Source: Streptomyces griseoluteus
GTDB taxonomy: Bacteria; Actinomycetota; Actinomycetes; Streptomycetales; Streptomycetaceae
Length of the DNA stretch: 64,000 bases
Assembly: GCF_004784465.1 (NCBI RefSeq)
Contig: NZ_SRRU01000009.1
Span: forward strand, 124,001-188,000
Direction of reading: 5' to 3'
Below, in pieces: positions 17,068-25,964 of the stretch (the first letter of the stretch is position 1; every line of letters starts with the position of its first letter). The notes under the pieces are model-generated. The model saw nothing but the letters and a program-made list of their open reading frames with translations. It did no database searches and had not been told where the DNA came from. The position numbers and the translations under genes were made by a program.

Positions 17068-18189
17068 ATGAGGAAGAGCCCACGTCGTGCCCGCGTGCGA
17101 TCTTTACCCGGCAGTACGGCGGTGGCGTCCCCAGCGTCCGCGTCCCGGGTGGTCGCGCTGGTCCCGGCACACAACGAGGCGGACCGCATCGGTGCGGCGC
17201 TCACGGCCTTACGGGCGCAGAGCCGGCGGCCGGAGCGGATCGTCGTGGTGGCCGACAACTGCACCGACGCCACCGCGGACGTCGCCCGGCGAGCCGGTGC
17301 CGAGGTCGTGGAGTCCTTCAAGAACCGTCACAAGAAGGCCGGCGCGCTCAACCAGGCCCTCGACCAGATCCTGCAGGGCCTGGCCGGCCACGACCTGGTC
17401 CTGGTCCAGGACGCCGACACCACCCTCGTCCCCTCCTTCCTCGCCGAGGCCGTGGACGCCATGACAGAAGACGTGGGGGCGGTCGGCGCGATCTTCTACG
17501 GCGAGCCGGGCGGCGGACTCCTCGGCGCTCTGCAGCGCATCGAATTCCAGCGCTACGCCCGCGAGATCGCCCGCCGGGACTACCGGGCCGATGTCCTCAC
17601 CGGGACCGCGACCGTCTTCCGGGCCGCGACCCTGCGGCAGATCCGCCGGGCCCGCCTGGACGGGCTCATCGGGGGCGGCTCCTCGTACTACTCGCTGGCC
17701 TCCTTGACGGAGGACGACGAGATCACCAAGGCCGTGCGCACGCTGGGCTACCGCACCGTCTCACCGGCCGGCTGCCGGGTGGTCACCGAGGTCATGACCA
17801 GCCTGCCGAAGCTGTGGCACCAGCGGATGCGCTGGCAGCGCGGCGCCCTGGAGAACCTCCGCGATTACGGCCTTACCCGCGTCACTGCCCCCTACATCGT
17901 GCGCCAAGGGCTGATGGGCCTGTCCGTGCTGGCGCTCGGCCTGTATCTCGCCTTCACCGTGTGGATGCTGGCCCGCGGCCGACCCGAGTTCGCCCCGTTC
18001 TGGGTCGCGATCGGCCTGGTCTTCGTCGCGGAGAAGGTGGTGACCGCCCGAGGCGCGGGCTGGAGGTCCCAGCTGCTGGCGGGAACGCTCGCTGTCGAGC
18101 TGGCCTACGACATGTTCCAGCACGCCGTCTACCTGCGTTCGCTGTGGGATATGGCCCGGCGCCACGAGGAGCGCTGGTGCGCGACATGA
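17068..18189 (+). CDS. GT2-family membrane glycosyltransferase
   Basis: 373-residue processive-type glycosyltransferase related to cellulose, chitin and hyaluronan synthases. The GT-A domain starts with VVALVPAHNEADRI, has the nucleotide-sugar Asp motif QDADTT near residue 115, then GTATVFRA, the catalytic TEDDE, and the QRMRWQRGALENL (Q-x-x-R-W) motif. Two or more C-terminal hydrophobic helices (about 275-300 and 310-330) anchor it. It lacks N-terminal membrane helices, so it is shorter than classical synthases. AGGAG seven bases before the ATG fixes the start. It is followed by a small membrane protein and an NHL protein on the same strand. The sugar and product are unknown. Confidence 0.87.
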   Translation: MRKSPRRARVRSLPGSTAVASPASASRVVALVPAHNEADRIGAALTALRAQSRRPERIVVVADNCTDATADVARRAGAEVVESFKNRHKKAGALNQALDQILQGLAGHDLVLVQDADTTLVPSFLAEAVDAMTEDVGAVGAIFYGEPGGGLLGALQRIEFQRYAREIARRDYRADVLTGTATVFRAATLRQIRRARLDGLIGGGSSYYSLASLTEDDEITKAVRTLGYRTVSPAGCRVVTEVMTSLPKLWHQRMRWQRGALENLRDYGLTRVTAPYIVRQGLMGLSVLALGLYLAFTVWMLARGRPEFAPFWVAIGLVFVAEKVVTARGAGWRSQLLAGTLAVELAYDMFQHAVYLRSLWDMARRHEERWCAT

Positions 18190-18282
18190 GCAGACCGGCC
18201 CGGTCCCAGACGGTGTGGCGAGCCGGTACGCGTACCGCGCCGCCGGCTGCGTGGGTGAACAAACTCAGGAGACGGGAGAGCG

Positions 18283-18552
18283 GTGTACGCAGGCGTGCCC
18301 CTGGCCAGTGCCCTGGGAGCCGGCGGGGCCTCCGCGCTCGCCTGCCGGCGCCGTACCGGCTTCGACACCCTTGCCACCGTTGTTGCGGCCACCACCCTGC
18401 TCATGGCCGGCGTCTCGGTGTACAAACTGCTGCCCCGACGTCGTCCCAGCGCTTTCCTGACCGGTCGTCCGATTCTCATCGTCCCAGAGCGGCCGGCACC
18501 GCAGCGACCGGATGCGCAGGACTTGGTCGAAGCCGGGGCGAAGGTTCTGTGA
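18283..18552 (+). CDS. Small membrane protein, unknown function
   Basis: 89-residue protein with two hydrophobic segments: about residues 4-20, and about 27-50 (TLATVVAATTLLMAGVSVY). A basic, proline-rich cytoplasmic-type tail follows. GTG start with GGGAGA just upstream. It lies 93 bp after the glycosyltransferase and 173 bp before the NHL protein on the same strand, so it may be an accessory subunit of that set. No family recognised. Confidence 0.5.
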   Translation: MYAGVPLASALGAGGASALACRRRTGFDTLATVVAATTLLMAGVSVYKLLPRRRPSAFLTGRPILIVPERPAPQRPDAQDLVEAGAKVL

Positions 18553-18725
18553 GCTCACTGGTCCGGGCTGCCGCACCGGACGCGCAGTCAGTCGGCTGAC
18601 GCCTGCCCTCTCTCCGGACTCCGCCCAGGTCGCACACCGCGCGGCCGCACTTCTTTCCGTAAGCACGACCGCCCGAACCGGAACACCGGTTGGGGCACCG
18701 CATCCCGCCGACAGAAGGAACAGCC

Positions 18726-20993
18726 ATGACACAAGCGACTCCCGGCACGATCATCACGGTCGCCGGCAACGGCCAAAGCGGTTTCCTAGCGGACGACGTC
18801 CCGGCTACCAGTACGAGGATCGGGACTCCCTGGGGAGTGACGGTGGACGAGGCGGGAAACGTCTACGTCTGCGAGTACGGCACCGACCGCGTCCGCAAGG
18901 TGACCCCCGACGGGAAGATCACCACCATCGCCGGCACCGGCAGCGACGGCTACTCCGGTGACGGTGAGAGGGCCACCGCCGCCAAGCTCAGCGGCCCGCA
19001 CGCCACGGTGATCGACAAGGCGGGGAACATCTACATCGCCGACCGGAGAAACGACCGGATCCGCATGGTGGCGCCCGATGGCACCATCACCACGGTCGCC
19101 GGCGCCGGCCCCAGGGGATACTCCGGCGACGGCGGACCTGCCTCTGCCGCCAAGCTCAACTTGCCCCAGTCCTTGGCGTTGGACGACGCAGGCAACCTCT
19201 ACATCGCCGACCAGGGCAATCACCGAGTCCGCAAGGTGGCGCCCGAGGGGAAGATCACCACGGTGGCCGGTACCGGCATCGGCGGGTATTCCGGCGACGG
19301 GGGCCCTGCCTTCGCCGCCCAGCTCAACGATCCGACCGGGGTGACGGTCGGCAAGGACGGCAATCTCTACATCGCCGACTGCTCCAACCACCGTGTCCGC
19401 AGGGTGACGCCCGACGGGACGATCAGCACGATCGCCGGCAACGGCACGAGGGGATACTCCGGGGACGGCGTGCCCGCCACCACCACGACCCTCAACAAGC
19501 CCTACTTCGTGGCCATGGACGGGGCGGAGAATCTCTACATCGCCGACTGGGACAACCACCGTGTCCGCAAGGTGGCGCCCGACGGCATCATCACCACCAT
19601 GGCCGGCGACGGCGTGGCCGGGGCCGCGGTCGACGGCGCCCCGGCCATGAACACTCACCTCTACAGCCCCATCGTGGTGGCGGTGGCTCCGTCCGGTGAT
19701 CTGTACATCGGCGACGTGGGAAGCTACTACGTCTACAAGGTGGTCGGGGCTTCGGCCGTGGTGCCACCGGCCCCGCCGGTCGCCGACCTGTACGGCAAAT
19801 ATGTCCTGCCGGTCACCGCGCCCCGGGGCGAGGAGTTCGAACTCGGCGCCCGCATCCACAACCGGGGTCCGGCCATTGTCAGCGGCGAGGACGTCACGGT
19901 GGTTCTCACTCTGGCCGACGGTCTGGAATGCGCCCAGCACAGCAACGGCCGCCGTCTGACCCGTACCTTCGCCGGCACCGACCTCGCCCCCCACGGTGCG
20001 ACCCTCGACGGTGTGTTCCGCGTCCGCGCCACCGACGACGCCACACCCGGGGTGTACGAGTCGACGCTGGAGATCCAGTACGGCGGCGACCTCAACCTCA
20101 AGGACAACACCGCCGTCCTGCCGGTCACCGTCGTCGTCCCCGAACCCGTCGACGGCGAGCACGCGCTGATTGTCTTCCAGGACAACCTTCCCAGAGCCGC
20201 CCCCGGCCAGAGCGCCCGCTTCCACCTGCGCTTCCTCGCCCCCGTCGGCCAGCCGGTCAACCCCGGCGACCTCGACCAGCGCCTGAGTGCACCCACCGGG
20301 TTCGTCTTCACCGGCCGGCCCACCTACACCTACCCCAACACCGCGATGGGCGCGGTCACCGGCGAGCTGAAGCACGACATCCGCGACGACGGCCGCACCC
20401 TGGTCATCCGCCACAATCCGCACCTGAACACCACCGACACCGACAACGCGCCCCTCCTGTACGGCATCGACCTGCAGGCCGAGGACGATGCCGTTCCCGG
20501 TGTGGTCAGCGACGGCTCGGCCAGCATCGGCCGACGGCCCCCCGTGCAGATCCGCGCAGAGGTCACCGGCACCGCAGCCGAGGTCAACATCAGCATCGTC
20601 CAGACCCAGCTCCACAAGGCCAACGTCAAGCCCGGCCAGCGCTGGGTCTACCCCGTTTCCTTCAAGATCACCAACACCGGAACGACCTCCACCGGTGCCC
20701 AGGACCTCACCCTGACCGCGCCCGAGGGCCTGTGGTTCAGTCAGGACACCACGGGGATGTACCGCGGTGAGCACGGCGACGAGATCGAGCTGACCGCCGA
20801 ACGCTCCAACGGCAACCGCACCCTGACCGTCCGGGGCGCCGCCGCCCTCAACCTCAGGCCCAGGCAGTGGGCTTCCATTTTCCCGGCGATGGAAGTCGAG
20901 TCCGGCGCCCCCACCGGTCCCGTCCGCGTCGAAGCCCAGATCGGCAACCCGCCCGTCGCCACCGGCCACGCCACCGTCACCATCGGCACCTGA
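18726..20993 (+). CDS. NHL-repeat beta-propeller protein with C-terminal Ig-like domains
   Basis: 755-residue protein. Residues 8-343 are six NHL repeats of exactly 56 residues with a consensus of the type ITTVAG-GYSGDGGPA-NLYIAD-NHRVRKV, giving a six-bladed beta-propeller, usually a protein-, sugar- or nucleic-acid-binding platform. Residues about 350-755 form three beta-rich domains resembling CARDB/DUF11-type immunoglobulin folds found in surface proteins. Oddly, no signal peptide, lipobox or membrane helix is visible (start MTQATPGTIITVAG), so it looks cytoplasmic or is exported by an unrecognised route. AAGGAA precedes the ATG. Function unknown; the setting next to a glycosyltransferase suggests a cell-surface or polysaccharide context. 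Confidence 0.85.
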   Translation: MTQATPGTIITVAGNGQSGFLADDVPATSTRIGTPWGVTVDEAGNVYVCEYGTDRVRKVTPDGKITTIAGTGSDGYSGDGERATAAKLSGPHATVIDKAGNIYIADRRNDRIRMVAPDGTITTVAGAGPRGYSGDGGPASAAKLNLPQSLALDDAGNLYIADQGNHRVRKVAPEGKITTVAGTGIGGYSGDGGPAFAAQLNDPTGVTVGKDGNLYIADCSNHRVRRVTPDGTISTIAGNGTRGYSGDGVPATTTTLNKPYFVAMDGAENLYIADWDNHRVRKVAPDGIITTMAGDGVAGAAVDGAPAMNTHLYSPIVVAVAPSGDLYIGDVGSYYVYKVVGASAVVPPAPPVADLYGKYVLPVTAPRGEEFELGARIHNRGPAIVSGEDVTVVLTLADGLECAQHSNGRRLTRTFAGTDLAPHGATLDGVFRVRATDDATPGVYESTLEIQYGGDLNLKDNTAVLPVTVVVPEPVDGEHALIVFQDNLPRAAPGQSARFHLRFLAPVGQPVNPGDLDQRLSAPTGFVFTGRPTYTYPNTAMGAVTGELKHDIRDDGRTLVIRHNPHLNTTDTDNAPLLYGIDLQAEDDAVPGVVSDGSASIGRRPPVQIRAEVTGTAAEVNISIVQTQLHKANVKPGQRWVYPVSFKITNTGTTSTGAQDLTLTAPEGLWFSQDTTGMYRGEHGDEIELTAERSNGNRTLTVRGAAALNLRPRQWASIFPAMEVESGAPTGPVRVEAQIGNPPVATGHATVTIGT
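18747..19754 (+). repeat. Six in-frame 168-bp repeats coding NHL blades
   Basis: The Gly codon that opens the G-Y-S-G-D-like loop recurs at 18780, 18948, 19116, 19284, 19452 and 19620, an exact 168-bp period through six units. Units 2-5 are most alike and the first and last have drifted, a pattern consistent with growth by internal duplication. Confidence 0.9.
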
Positions 20994-21148
20994 CCGCACC
21001 CCCTCGTCCCGTACCGGGCCTCCCGAAGGAGCGCTAGGGCCGGCGATCGTCCGGCAGCCGGTACGGGCGAGACGTGTGCGGGCGTACCTGTGGCTCCACA
21101 CCTCCGGCCTTTCGTGAGACCGCTGGGCGGCGCGGAACGTCGGATTGC

Positions 21149-21949
21149 TCAGCGGCTGCGGTGGGCGGCCCACACCCGGGCCGCCCGGCGCAGACCCTGC
21201 GCCCAGTCCTCGCGCTCGGCAATCGCACTCCACTTCGCCGCGTTGGCCGCGGCGAAAACGTCCAGGGACCGGGCGGGGGCCCGGTGCCAGGCCGGCATGC
21301 TCGCGGCCCACGCCTCCGCGCTGGCGGGGGTGTGCAGCTCATTGGTGAGAAGCCAGATGACGGCCAGGGCCGCGTCGAGCCAGACCGCACCTCGGCCGGC
21401 CCAGGCCCAGTCCACCAGATACGACCGCTCCGGCGTGATGAGGACGTTCGCCGGGTTCAGGTCCGTGTGCACCAACGTGTCACCGGCGAAATGCTCCGAG
21501 GCCGCGGGATCGCCCACGTGCTCCGCCCAGCGCCATTCGACAGGCTCGAGTGCGACAGCCGGAAGAGGCCGGTCCGCGAGTTCGGTCAGGGTCTGCGACA
21601 GCAGGAGCAGGTCCGGGGAGCCGGGCGCGTAACAGGCCTGCCGTCCGGTGATGTACTCGAAGCCGAGCAGGCTCCACCCGCCGGCTTCCACATGCCACAG
21701 CAATCGGGGCCCGATCGGCGCCACCTGGACACCCAGATCGGCCTCCCACTGCTGCGCCCAGACCTGCGGATGGGCACGAGGAAGCCCTTTGACGAAGACC
21801 TCACCCCACGCAGTGTGCAGCCGCACGGCCAGCGCACTGTTGTTCCCGCCCGACATGGTCTGCGCGCCGAACACCGGTCCGGTCCGGTCCTGGACCGCTG
21901 TCCGGACAGCTATGGGAAGTTCTTCCCAGCGCAGGCGTCGGGTTTCCAC
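21149..21949 (-). CDS. APH-type kinase-like protein
   Basis: 266-residue protein of the aminoglycoside/choline kinase superfamily. The catalytic loop LVHTDLNPANVLI (H-x-D-x-x-x-x-N) and the LVDWAWAGRG metal site are intact, and VFVKGLP supplies the ATP-binding Lys. It is shorter than typical APH enzymes (about 300). GTG start at 21949 with GAAGGGA upstream. It is a monocistron convergent with the NHL gene. It differs clearly from the other APH-like gene at 7381-8352; the substrate is unknown. Confidence 0.75.
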   Translation of the reverse strand: METRRLRWEELPIAVRTAVQDRTGPVFGAQTMSGGNNSALAVRLHTAWGEVFVKGLPRAHPQVWAQQWEADLGVQVAPIGPRLLWHVEAGGWSLLGFEYITGRQACYAPGSPDLLLLSQTLTELADRPLPAVALEPVEWRWAEHVGDPAASEHFAGDTLVHTDLNPANVLITPERSYLVDWAWAGRGAVWLDAALAVIWLLTNELHTPASAEAWAASMPAWHRAPARSLDVFAAANAAKWSAIAEREDWAQGLRRAARVWAAHRSR

Positions 21950-22197
21950 GGACGGCAGTCCCTTCGGACATGGCCGGTGCGAGGCTGCGGATCCAGGGCG
22001 ATAGCGAGACCCGGACAGGTAACTTACCCTTCCCCAGGCCCACCAGGTGGGTGGTGTGCTGCCCTGGGTGTCAATGGGCTGGAACGTGTCAGGTCACACC
22101 CGCCCGGCCAGCCGAATCGCGGCCCTGGTGCCGAGCTCGATGTAGATGTATCGTCCAGAACTGGAAAACACGTCCAGCGGCTACGGAGGCGGTGTCG

Positions 22198-22824
22198 GTG
22201 GGTTCCGAGGACGAGCATCTGCTGGGCGAGGCCGAGAAGGTCGCCGTCGCGCTGGGGCGGATGTTTCCGGGGCTGTGCGAGGTCGTACTGCACGATCTGC
22301 GGGACCCGGAGCACGCGATCCGGGTCATCGAGAACAACCTCTCCGGCCGTGCCCCCGGCGACCCCGCGACCGAACTGGGGCTGGCCCGCATCGCGGACTC
22401 CCGCTACCCGGACGTCGTGCAGAACTACCCCAACCGCTTCCCCGACGGCCGTCCCGCCAAGAGCACCTCCATCGGCATCCGGAACAGCGAGGGCGAGTAC
22501 ATCGCGGCGCTCTGCCTCAACCTCGACGTCTCCGTGCTCTCCCCGGTCGCGCTCGCGCTGGCCAACCTGGTCGCCACCGGCACCGAACACGGCGCCGAGC
22601 CGTTGGAAACACTGCGGGACCGGCGCGCACGGGAACTGCGCGGGACCGTGGAGGAGCTGGCCGCGCGGCGCGGGGCCACCCCGAGATCGCTGGGCCGGGA
22701 CGCCAAGCGCGAGCTGGTACGGCAGCTGCACGGCGAGGGCTGGTTCGACTCGCGGGACGCCGCCCGGACCATCGCCGACCTGCTCGGGGTCTCCCGGGCG
22801 ACCGTCTACAACTACACGAAGTAA
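22198..22824 (+). CDS. YheO-type PAS/HTH transcriptional regulator
   Basis: 208-residue regulator with an N-terminal YheO-like PAS-type sensor domain (about residues 1-120, including SIGIRNSEGEYIAALCLNLD) and a C-terminal helix-turn-helix (TIADLLGVSRATVYNYTK). Family members include DauR, the D-arginine utilisation repressor. The GTG at 22198 has GGAGG eight bases upstream; the in-frame GTG at 22192 is too close to that site. It lies 29 bp upstream of the lyase gene on the same strand, so it almost certainly regulates hydroxyaspartate or serine/threonine catabolism. Confidence 0.85.
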   Translation: MGSEDEHLLGEAEKVAVALGRMFPGLCEVVLHDLRDPEHAIRVIENNLSGRAPGDPATELGLARIADSRYPDVVQNYPNRFPDGRPAKSTSIGIRNSEGEYIAALCLNLDVSVLSPVALALANLVATGTEHGAEPLETLRDRRARELRGTVEELAARRGATPRSLGRDAKRELVRQLHGEGWFDSRDAARTIADLLGVSRATVYNYTK

Positions 22825-22853
22825 GAGCCCACACCACTCCCTGGGGGACCCGT

Positions 22854-23822
22854 ATGCCCGCCGAACCGCACCTCACCATCGACGACGTCCGTGCGGCCGC
22901 CGCCCGCCTGGAGGGCGTCGCGCACCGGACCCCCGTCCTCACCTCGCGCACCCTGAACGCCCGCGTCGGGGCGGAGGTGTTCATCAAGTGCGAGAACTTC
23001 CAGCGGGTCGGCGCCTTCAAGTTCCGGGGGGCCTACAACGCCGCCGCGCAGCTGCCGCCGGACCAGCTCGCCAAGGGCATCGCCGCCTTCTCCTCCGGCA
23101 ACCACGCCCAGGCCGTCGCGCTGGCCGCCCGGGAACTGGGCACCGCCGCCGTCATCCTGATGCCCGAGGACGCCCCCCGCTCCAAGATGGAGGCCACCCT
23201 CGGCTACGGCGCGGAAGTGGTCACGTACGACCGCTACACCGAGGAGCGCGCCGCCCTCGGCGAGGGCCTGGCGAAGGACCGGGGGCTGGCGCTGATCCCG
23301 CCCTACGACCACCTCGACGTCATCGCGGGGCAGGGCACGGCCGCGCTGGAACTGCTGGAGGAGACCGGGGAGCTGGACGCGCTGGTGGTTCCGGTGGGCG
23401 GTGGCGGGCTCATCGCGGGCAGCGCCGTCGCGGCGAAGTCCCTCCACCCGGCGGTGCGGATGATCGGCGTGGAGCCGGAGGCGGGCGACGACACCAAGCG
23501 CTCGCTGGAGTCGGGGGAGCGCGTCACCATCCCGGTGCCCCGCTCCATCGCCGACGGGCAGGTCCTGCCGAGTCCCGGCGAGATCACCTTCGCGCTCAAC
23601 CAGCGGCTGGTCGACGCCATCGCGCTGGTCAGCGACGAGGAGATCGTCGACGCCATGCGGTTCGCCTTCGAACGCCTGAGGATCGTCCTCGAACCGAGCG
23701 GTGCCACGCCGCTGGCGGCCCTGCTGTCCGGGCGGGTCGAGAACCTTCCGCCGCGGGTCGGCGTCATCGCCTCGGGCGGGAACATCGACACCCGGCGCTT
23801 CGCGGAACTCACCGCGGGCTGA
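22854..23822 (+). CDS. PLP-dependent threo-3-hydroxyaspartate ammonia-lyase / Ser-Thr dehydratase
   Basis: 322-residue fold-type II PLP enzyme that eliminates ammonia from a beta-hydroxy amino acid. PLP-binding Lys56 sits in FKFRGAYN, the substrate loop is SSGNHAQA (about 80-87), and the Gly-rich phosphate loop is PVGGGGLIAG. There is no C-terminal ACT regulatory domain, so it is the short form, like serine racemase, catabolic threonine dehydratase and threo-3-hydroxy-L-aspartate ammonia-lyase. The close coupling to a YheO/DauR-type regulator favours a catabolic amino-acid role. The exact substrate cannot be read from sequence. Confidence 0.87.
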   Translation: MPAEPHLTIDDVRAAAARLEGVAHRTPVLTSRTLNARVGAEVFIKCENFQRVGAFKFRGAYNAAAQLPPDQLAKGIAAFSSGNHAQAVALAARELGTAAVILMPEDAPRSKMEATLGYGAEVVTYDRYTEERAALGEGLAKDRGLALIPPYDHLDVIAGQGTAALELLEETGELDALVVPVGGGGLIAGSAVAAKSLHPAVRMIGVEPEAGDDTKRSLESGERVTIPVPRSIADGQVLPSPGEITFALNQRLVDAIALVSDEEIVDAMRFAFERLRIVLEPSGATPLAALLSGRVENLPPRVGVIASGGNIDTRRFAELTAG

Positions 23823-23836
23823 GCCGGGCACCGGCC

Positions 23837-23867
23837 GCCGTGCCCCCTTCCAGTGCGGGGGCACGGC
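23837..23867. terminator. Bidirectional terminator between lyase and cyclophilin
   Basis: Perfect 11-bp stem (GCCGTGCCCCC at 23837-23847 with 23857-23867) and a 9-base loop, midway between two convergent stop codons (23822 and 23883). Confidence 0.85.
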
Positions 23868-23882
23868 GAGTGGCGGGGCGGA

Positions 23883-24374
23883 TCAGACGGTGCCGCTCGC
23901 GGAGACCGAGACCTTGGCCTTCGGGGCGCCGCTGCCGGTACCGAGGGACTCGATACGGTCCACGACGTCCTGGCCCTCGACGACCTCGCCGAAGACGACG
24001 TGCTTGCCGTCCAGCCAGTCGGTGACGACCGTGGTCACGAAGAACTGGGAGCCGTTGGTGTTCGGGCCCGCGTTCGCCATGCTCAGCAGGTACGGCCGGT
24101 CGTGCTTGAGGTTGAAGTTCTCGTCGGGGAACTTCTCGCCGTAGATGCTCTTGCCGCCGGTGCCGTTGCCGTTGGTGAAGTCACCGCCCTGGAGCATGAA
24201 CTGCGGGATGACCCGGTGGAAGGGGGAACCGGCGTAGCCGAAGCCGTGCTGGCCGGTGGCCAGCTCGCGGAAGTTCTTGGCGGTCTTGGGGACGACGTCG
24301 TCGAAGAGACGGAACACGATCCGGCCCGCCGGCTCGTCGTTGATGGTGATGTCGAAGTACACGTTGTCGCTCAT
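23883..24374 (-). CDS. Cyclophilin-type peptidyl-prolyl isomerase
   Basis: 163-residue cytoplasmic cyclophilin that catalyses cis-trans isomerisation of X-Pro bonds. Active-site elements are clear: FHRVIPQFMLQGGDF (Arg, Phe, Met, Gln), ANAGPNTNGSQFFV and WLDGKHVVFGEV. Length equals that of single-domain cyclophilin A types. The ATG at 24374 (MSDNVYFD) matches the family start; the frame continues open upstream but only into promoter sequence. Confidence 0.95.
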   Translation of the reverse strand: MSDNVYFDITINDEPAGRIVFRLFDDVVPKTAKNFRELATGQHGFGYAGSPFHRVIPQFMLQGGDFTNGNGTGGKSIYGEKFPDENFNLKHDRPYLLSMANAGPNTNGSQFFVTTVVTDWLDGKHVVFGEVVEGQDVVDRIESLGTGSGAPKAKVSVSASGTV

Positions 24375-24575
24375 GTAGATCAACCTACCGTCGCTCGGCA
24401 CGTGACGTTCGCCGGAGCCCGGCACGGCGGACGCGTCGGGACGGTCCATGTGCGGGTGCTCGGGGTTGGATGTGCACCCGCAAATGACCATCAGCCTCGT
24501 CAAGGCAGCGTCTACCAAGCTATGTTGACCCTAACCTGGACCTCCCACGTACGCAGGGGCAAACCCCGACGAGTG

Positions 24576-25820
24576 CTACCAGGTCACCGGCAGTGTTCTC
24601 GGACCGCGAATCAGCCCGTCCCGCTGGAACTCGATCTCCTCGGCCGGGACGGCGAGCCGCAGCTCCGGGAACTCCGTCATCACGGCCTCGATCAGTACCT
24701 CGGCCTCCATCCTGGCCATCAGCGCGGCCAGGCAGAAGTGCGGGCCGTGCCCGAAGGCGACGTGCGCCGCGCCGGAGCGGTCGAAGTCCAGCAGCTCCGG
24801 GGTGGGGAAGGCGGACGGGTCCCGGTTGGCGGCGACGTAGGCGTTGTAGACCACGTCCCCCTTGTGGATCAGATGGCCGCCGATCCACACGTCCTCGGTG
24901 GCGACACGGGGGATGCCGACGCCGTTGCGGTGCGGGACGAACCGGAAGAGTTCCTCCACCGCCTTCGGCAGCAGCTCAGGCTCCCGGCGCAGCCGCTCGA
25001 ACTGGTCCGGGTGGGTGAGCAGGGCGTACATCATGGAGCCGCTGTTGTTGCGTACCGCGTGCCCGCCGCTGACGTACACCGCCATGGCCAGCGAGATCGC
25101 CTCGTCCTCGGTGATCTCACCGCTCGCCGCGGCCGCCGCCAGCACTCCGGCCAGGTCCTCGCGGGGCTCGGTGCGGCGGCGCTCCAGCAGCGCGACCACC
25201 CGGCTCCGGGTGTCCTGGCGGGCCGCCTGGTTGCGCTCCTTGGCGTTCGCCTTGGTCAGCAGCGCCTCCGAGTTGCCGGCCCAGTTGCGCCAGTCGTCCT
25301 CGTCGGCGCCCAGGAAGGCGCAGACCACCGCGATCGGGAACGGCGTGTACAGGTGCTCCATGAGATCGCCGGGAGCACCCGCGCGCCGCATGCCCTGGAG
25401 CATCTCGCGGGCGGTGCGCTCGGCGGGCGGGCGCAGCCGGGCCATGCTCTTCGCGGTGAACGCCCGCGCCACGACCCGGCGCAGCACGGTGTGCCGGGGC
25501 GCGTCGAGGTACTGGAGCCCGGCCGTCTGCGAGGCCACCGTCTGCGGTGCCATCGTCGTCACCGAGCGGCCGACCAGCTCCGCGCGGGAGAAGCGCGGGT
25601 CGGAGGTGACGAAGCGGACGTCCTCGTAGCGGGTGACCAGCCACGCGTGCCCCTCCCCGTAGGGCAGCCGGATGCGCGTGACCGGCTCGTCCCGCAGCAG
25701 CGAGTCCAGGAAGGGGTCGGGGTCCAGCGCGGGCAGGTCCTCGACCAGCCATGGCCGCACGGGCGGCGGAGGCGGGGAGGACGGGGGTACGGGCTCGACG
25801 GACGCGGAGTCGAAGGTCAT
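24576..25820 (-). CDS. Cytochrome P450 with non-canonical I-helix
   Basis: 414-residue soluble bacterial P450. The haem loop FGHGPHFCLA carries the Cys363 thiolate ligand, and the K-helix E-x-x-R is EELFR. The I-helix is unusual: where most P450s have A-G-x-E/D-T, this protein reads SGGHAVRNNSG (about residues 250-260), so both acid and alcohol of the proton-relay pair are replaced (His and Ala). It may use substrate- or water-assisted O2 activation, or catalyse an atypical reaction such as radical coupling. No ferredoxin, ferredoxin reductase or biosynthetic cluster is adjacent, so electrons must come from elsewhere. A proline run (PPSSPPPPPV) precedes the folded part. Confidence 0.92.
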   Translation of the reverse strand: MTFDSASVEPVPPSSPPPPPVRPWLVEDLPALDPDPFLDSLLRDEPVTRIRLPYGEGHAWLVTRYEDVRFVTSDPRFSRAELVGRSVTTMAPQTVASQTAGLQYLDAPRHTVLRRVVARAFTAKSMARLRPPAERTAREMLQGMRRAGAPGDLMEHLYTPFPIAVVCAFLGADEDDWRNWAGNSEALLTKANAKERNQAARQDTRSRVVALLERRRTEPREDLAGVLAAAAASGEITEDEAISLAMAVYVSGGHAVRNNSGSMMYALLTHPDQFERLRREPELLPKAVEELFRFVPHRNGVGIPRVATEDVWIGGHLIHKGDVVYNAYVAANRDPSAFPTPELLDFDRSGAAHVAFGHGPHFCLAALMARMEAEVLIEAVMTEFPELRLAVPAEEIEFQRDGLIRGPRTLPVTW

Positions 25821-25964
25821 GGCGGGTCCCTTCTCCAGCAGTGTCCGTCAGCCTCCCGCAGCCGCACGGGTCCCGCATGCGGGGCTCCGCCACATCAGCG
25901 GTCCCCCTGGCGCACCGGAGTGCATCAGGGGGACCGATGGGGCCGGGAGGTCACCACAGAAGGG

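Noticed and set aside
18786..21311. 841-codon open frame on the minus strand across the NHL gene.
   Set aside because: It is the antisense shadow of the repetitive, GC-rich NHL coding sequence, with low-complexity Gly/Val/Asp content and no motif.
25848..25925. A 25-codon frame just upstream of the unusual P450, considered as a RiPP precursor (biarylitide-like pentapeptide P450 systems were also considered).
   Set aside because: No MRYYH-like aromatic core peptide, no clear ribosome-binding site and no conserved pattern; the frame is GC-rich filler with Ala/Gly codons.
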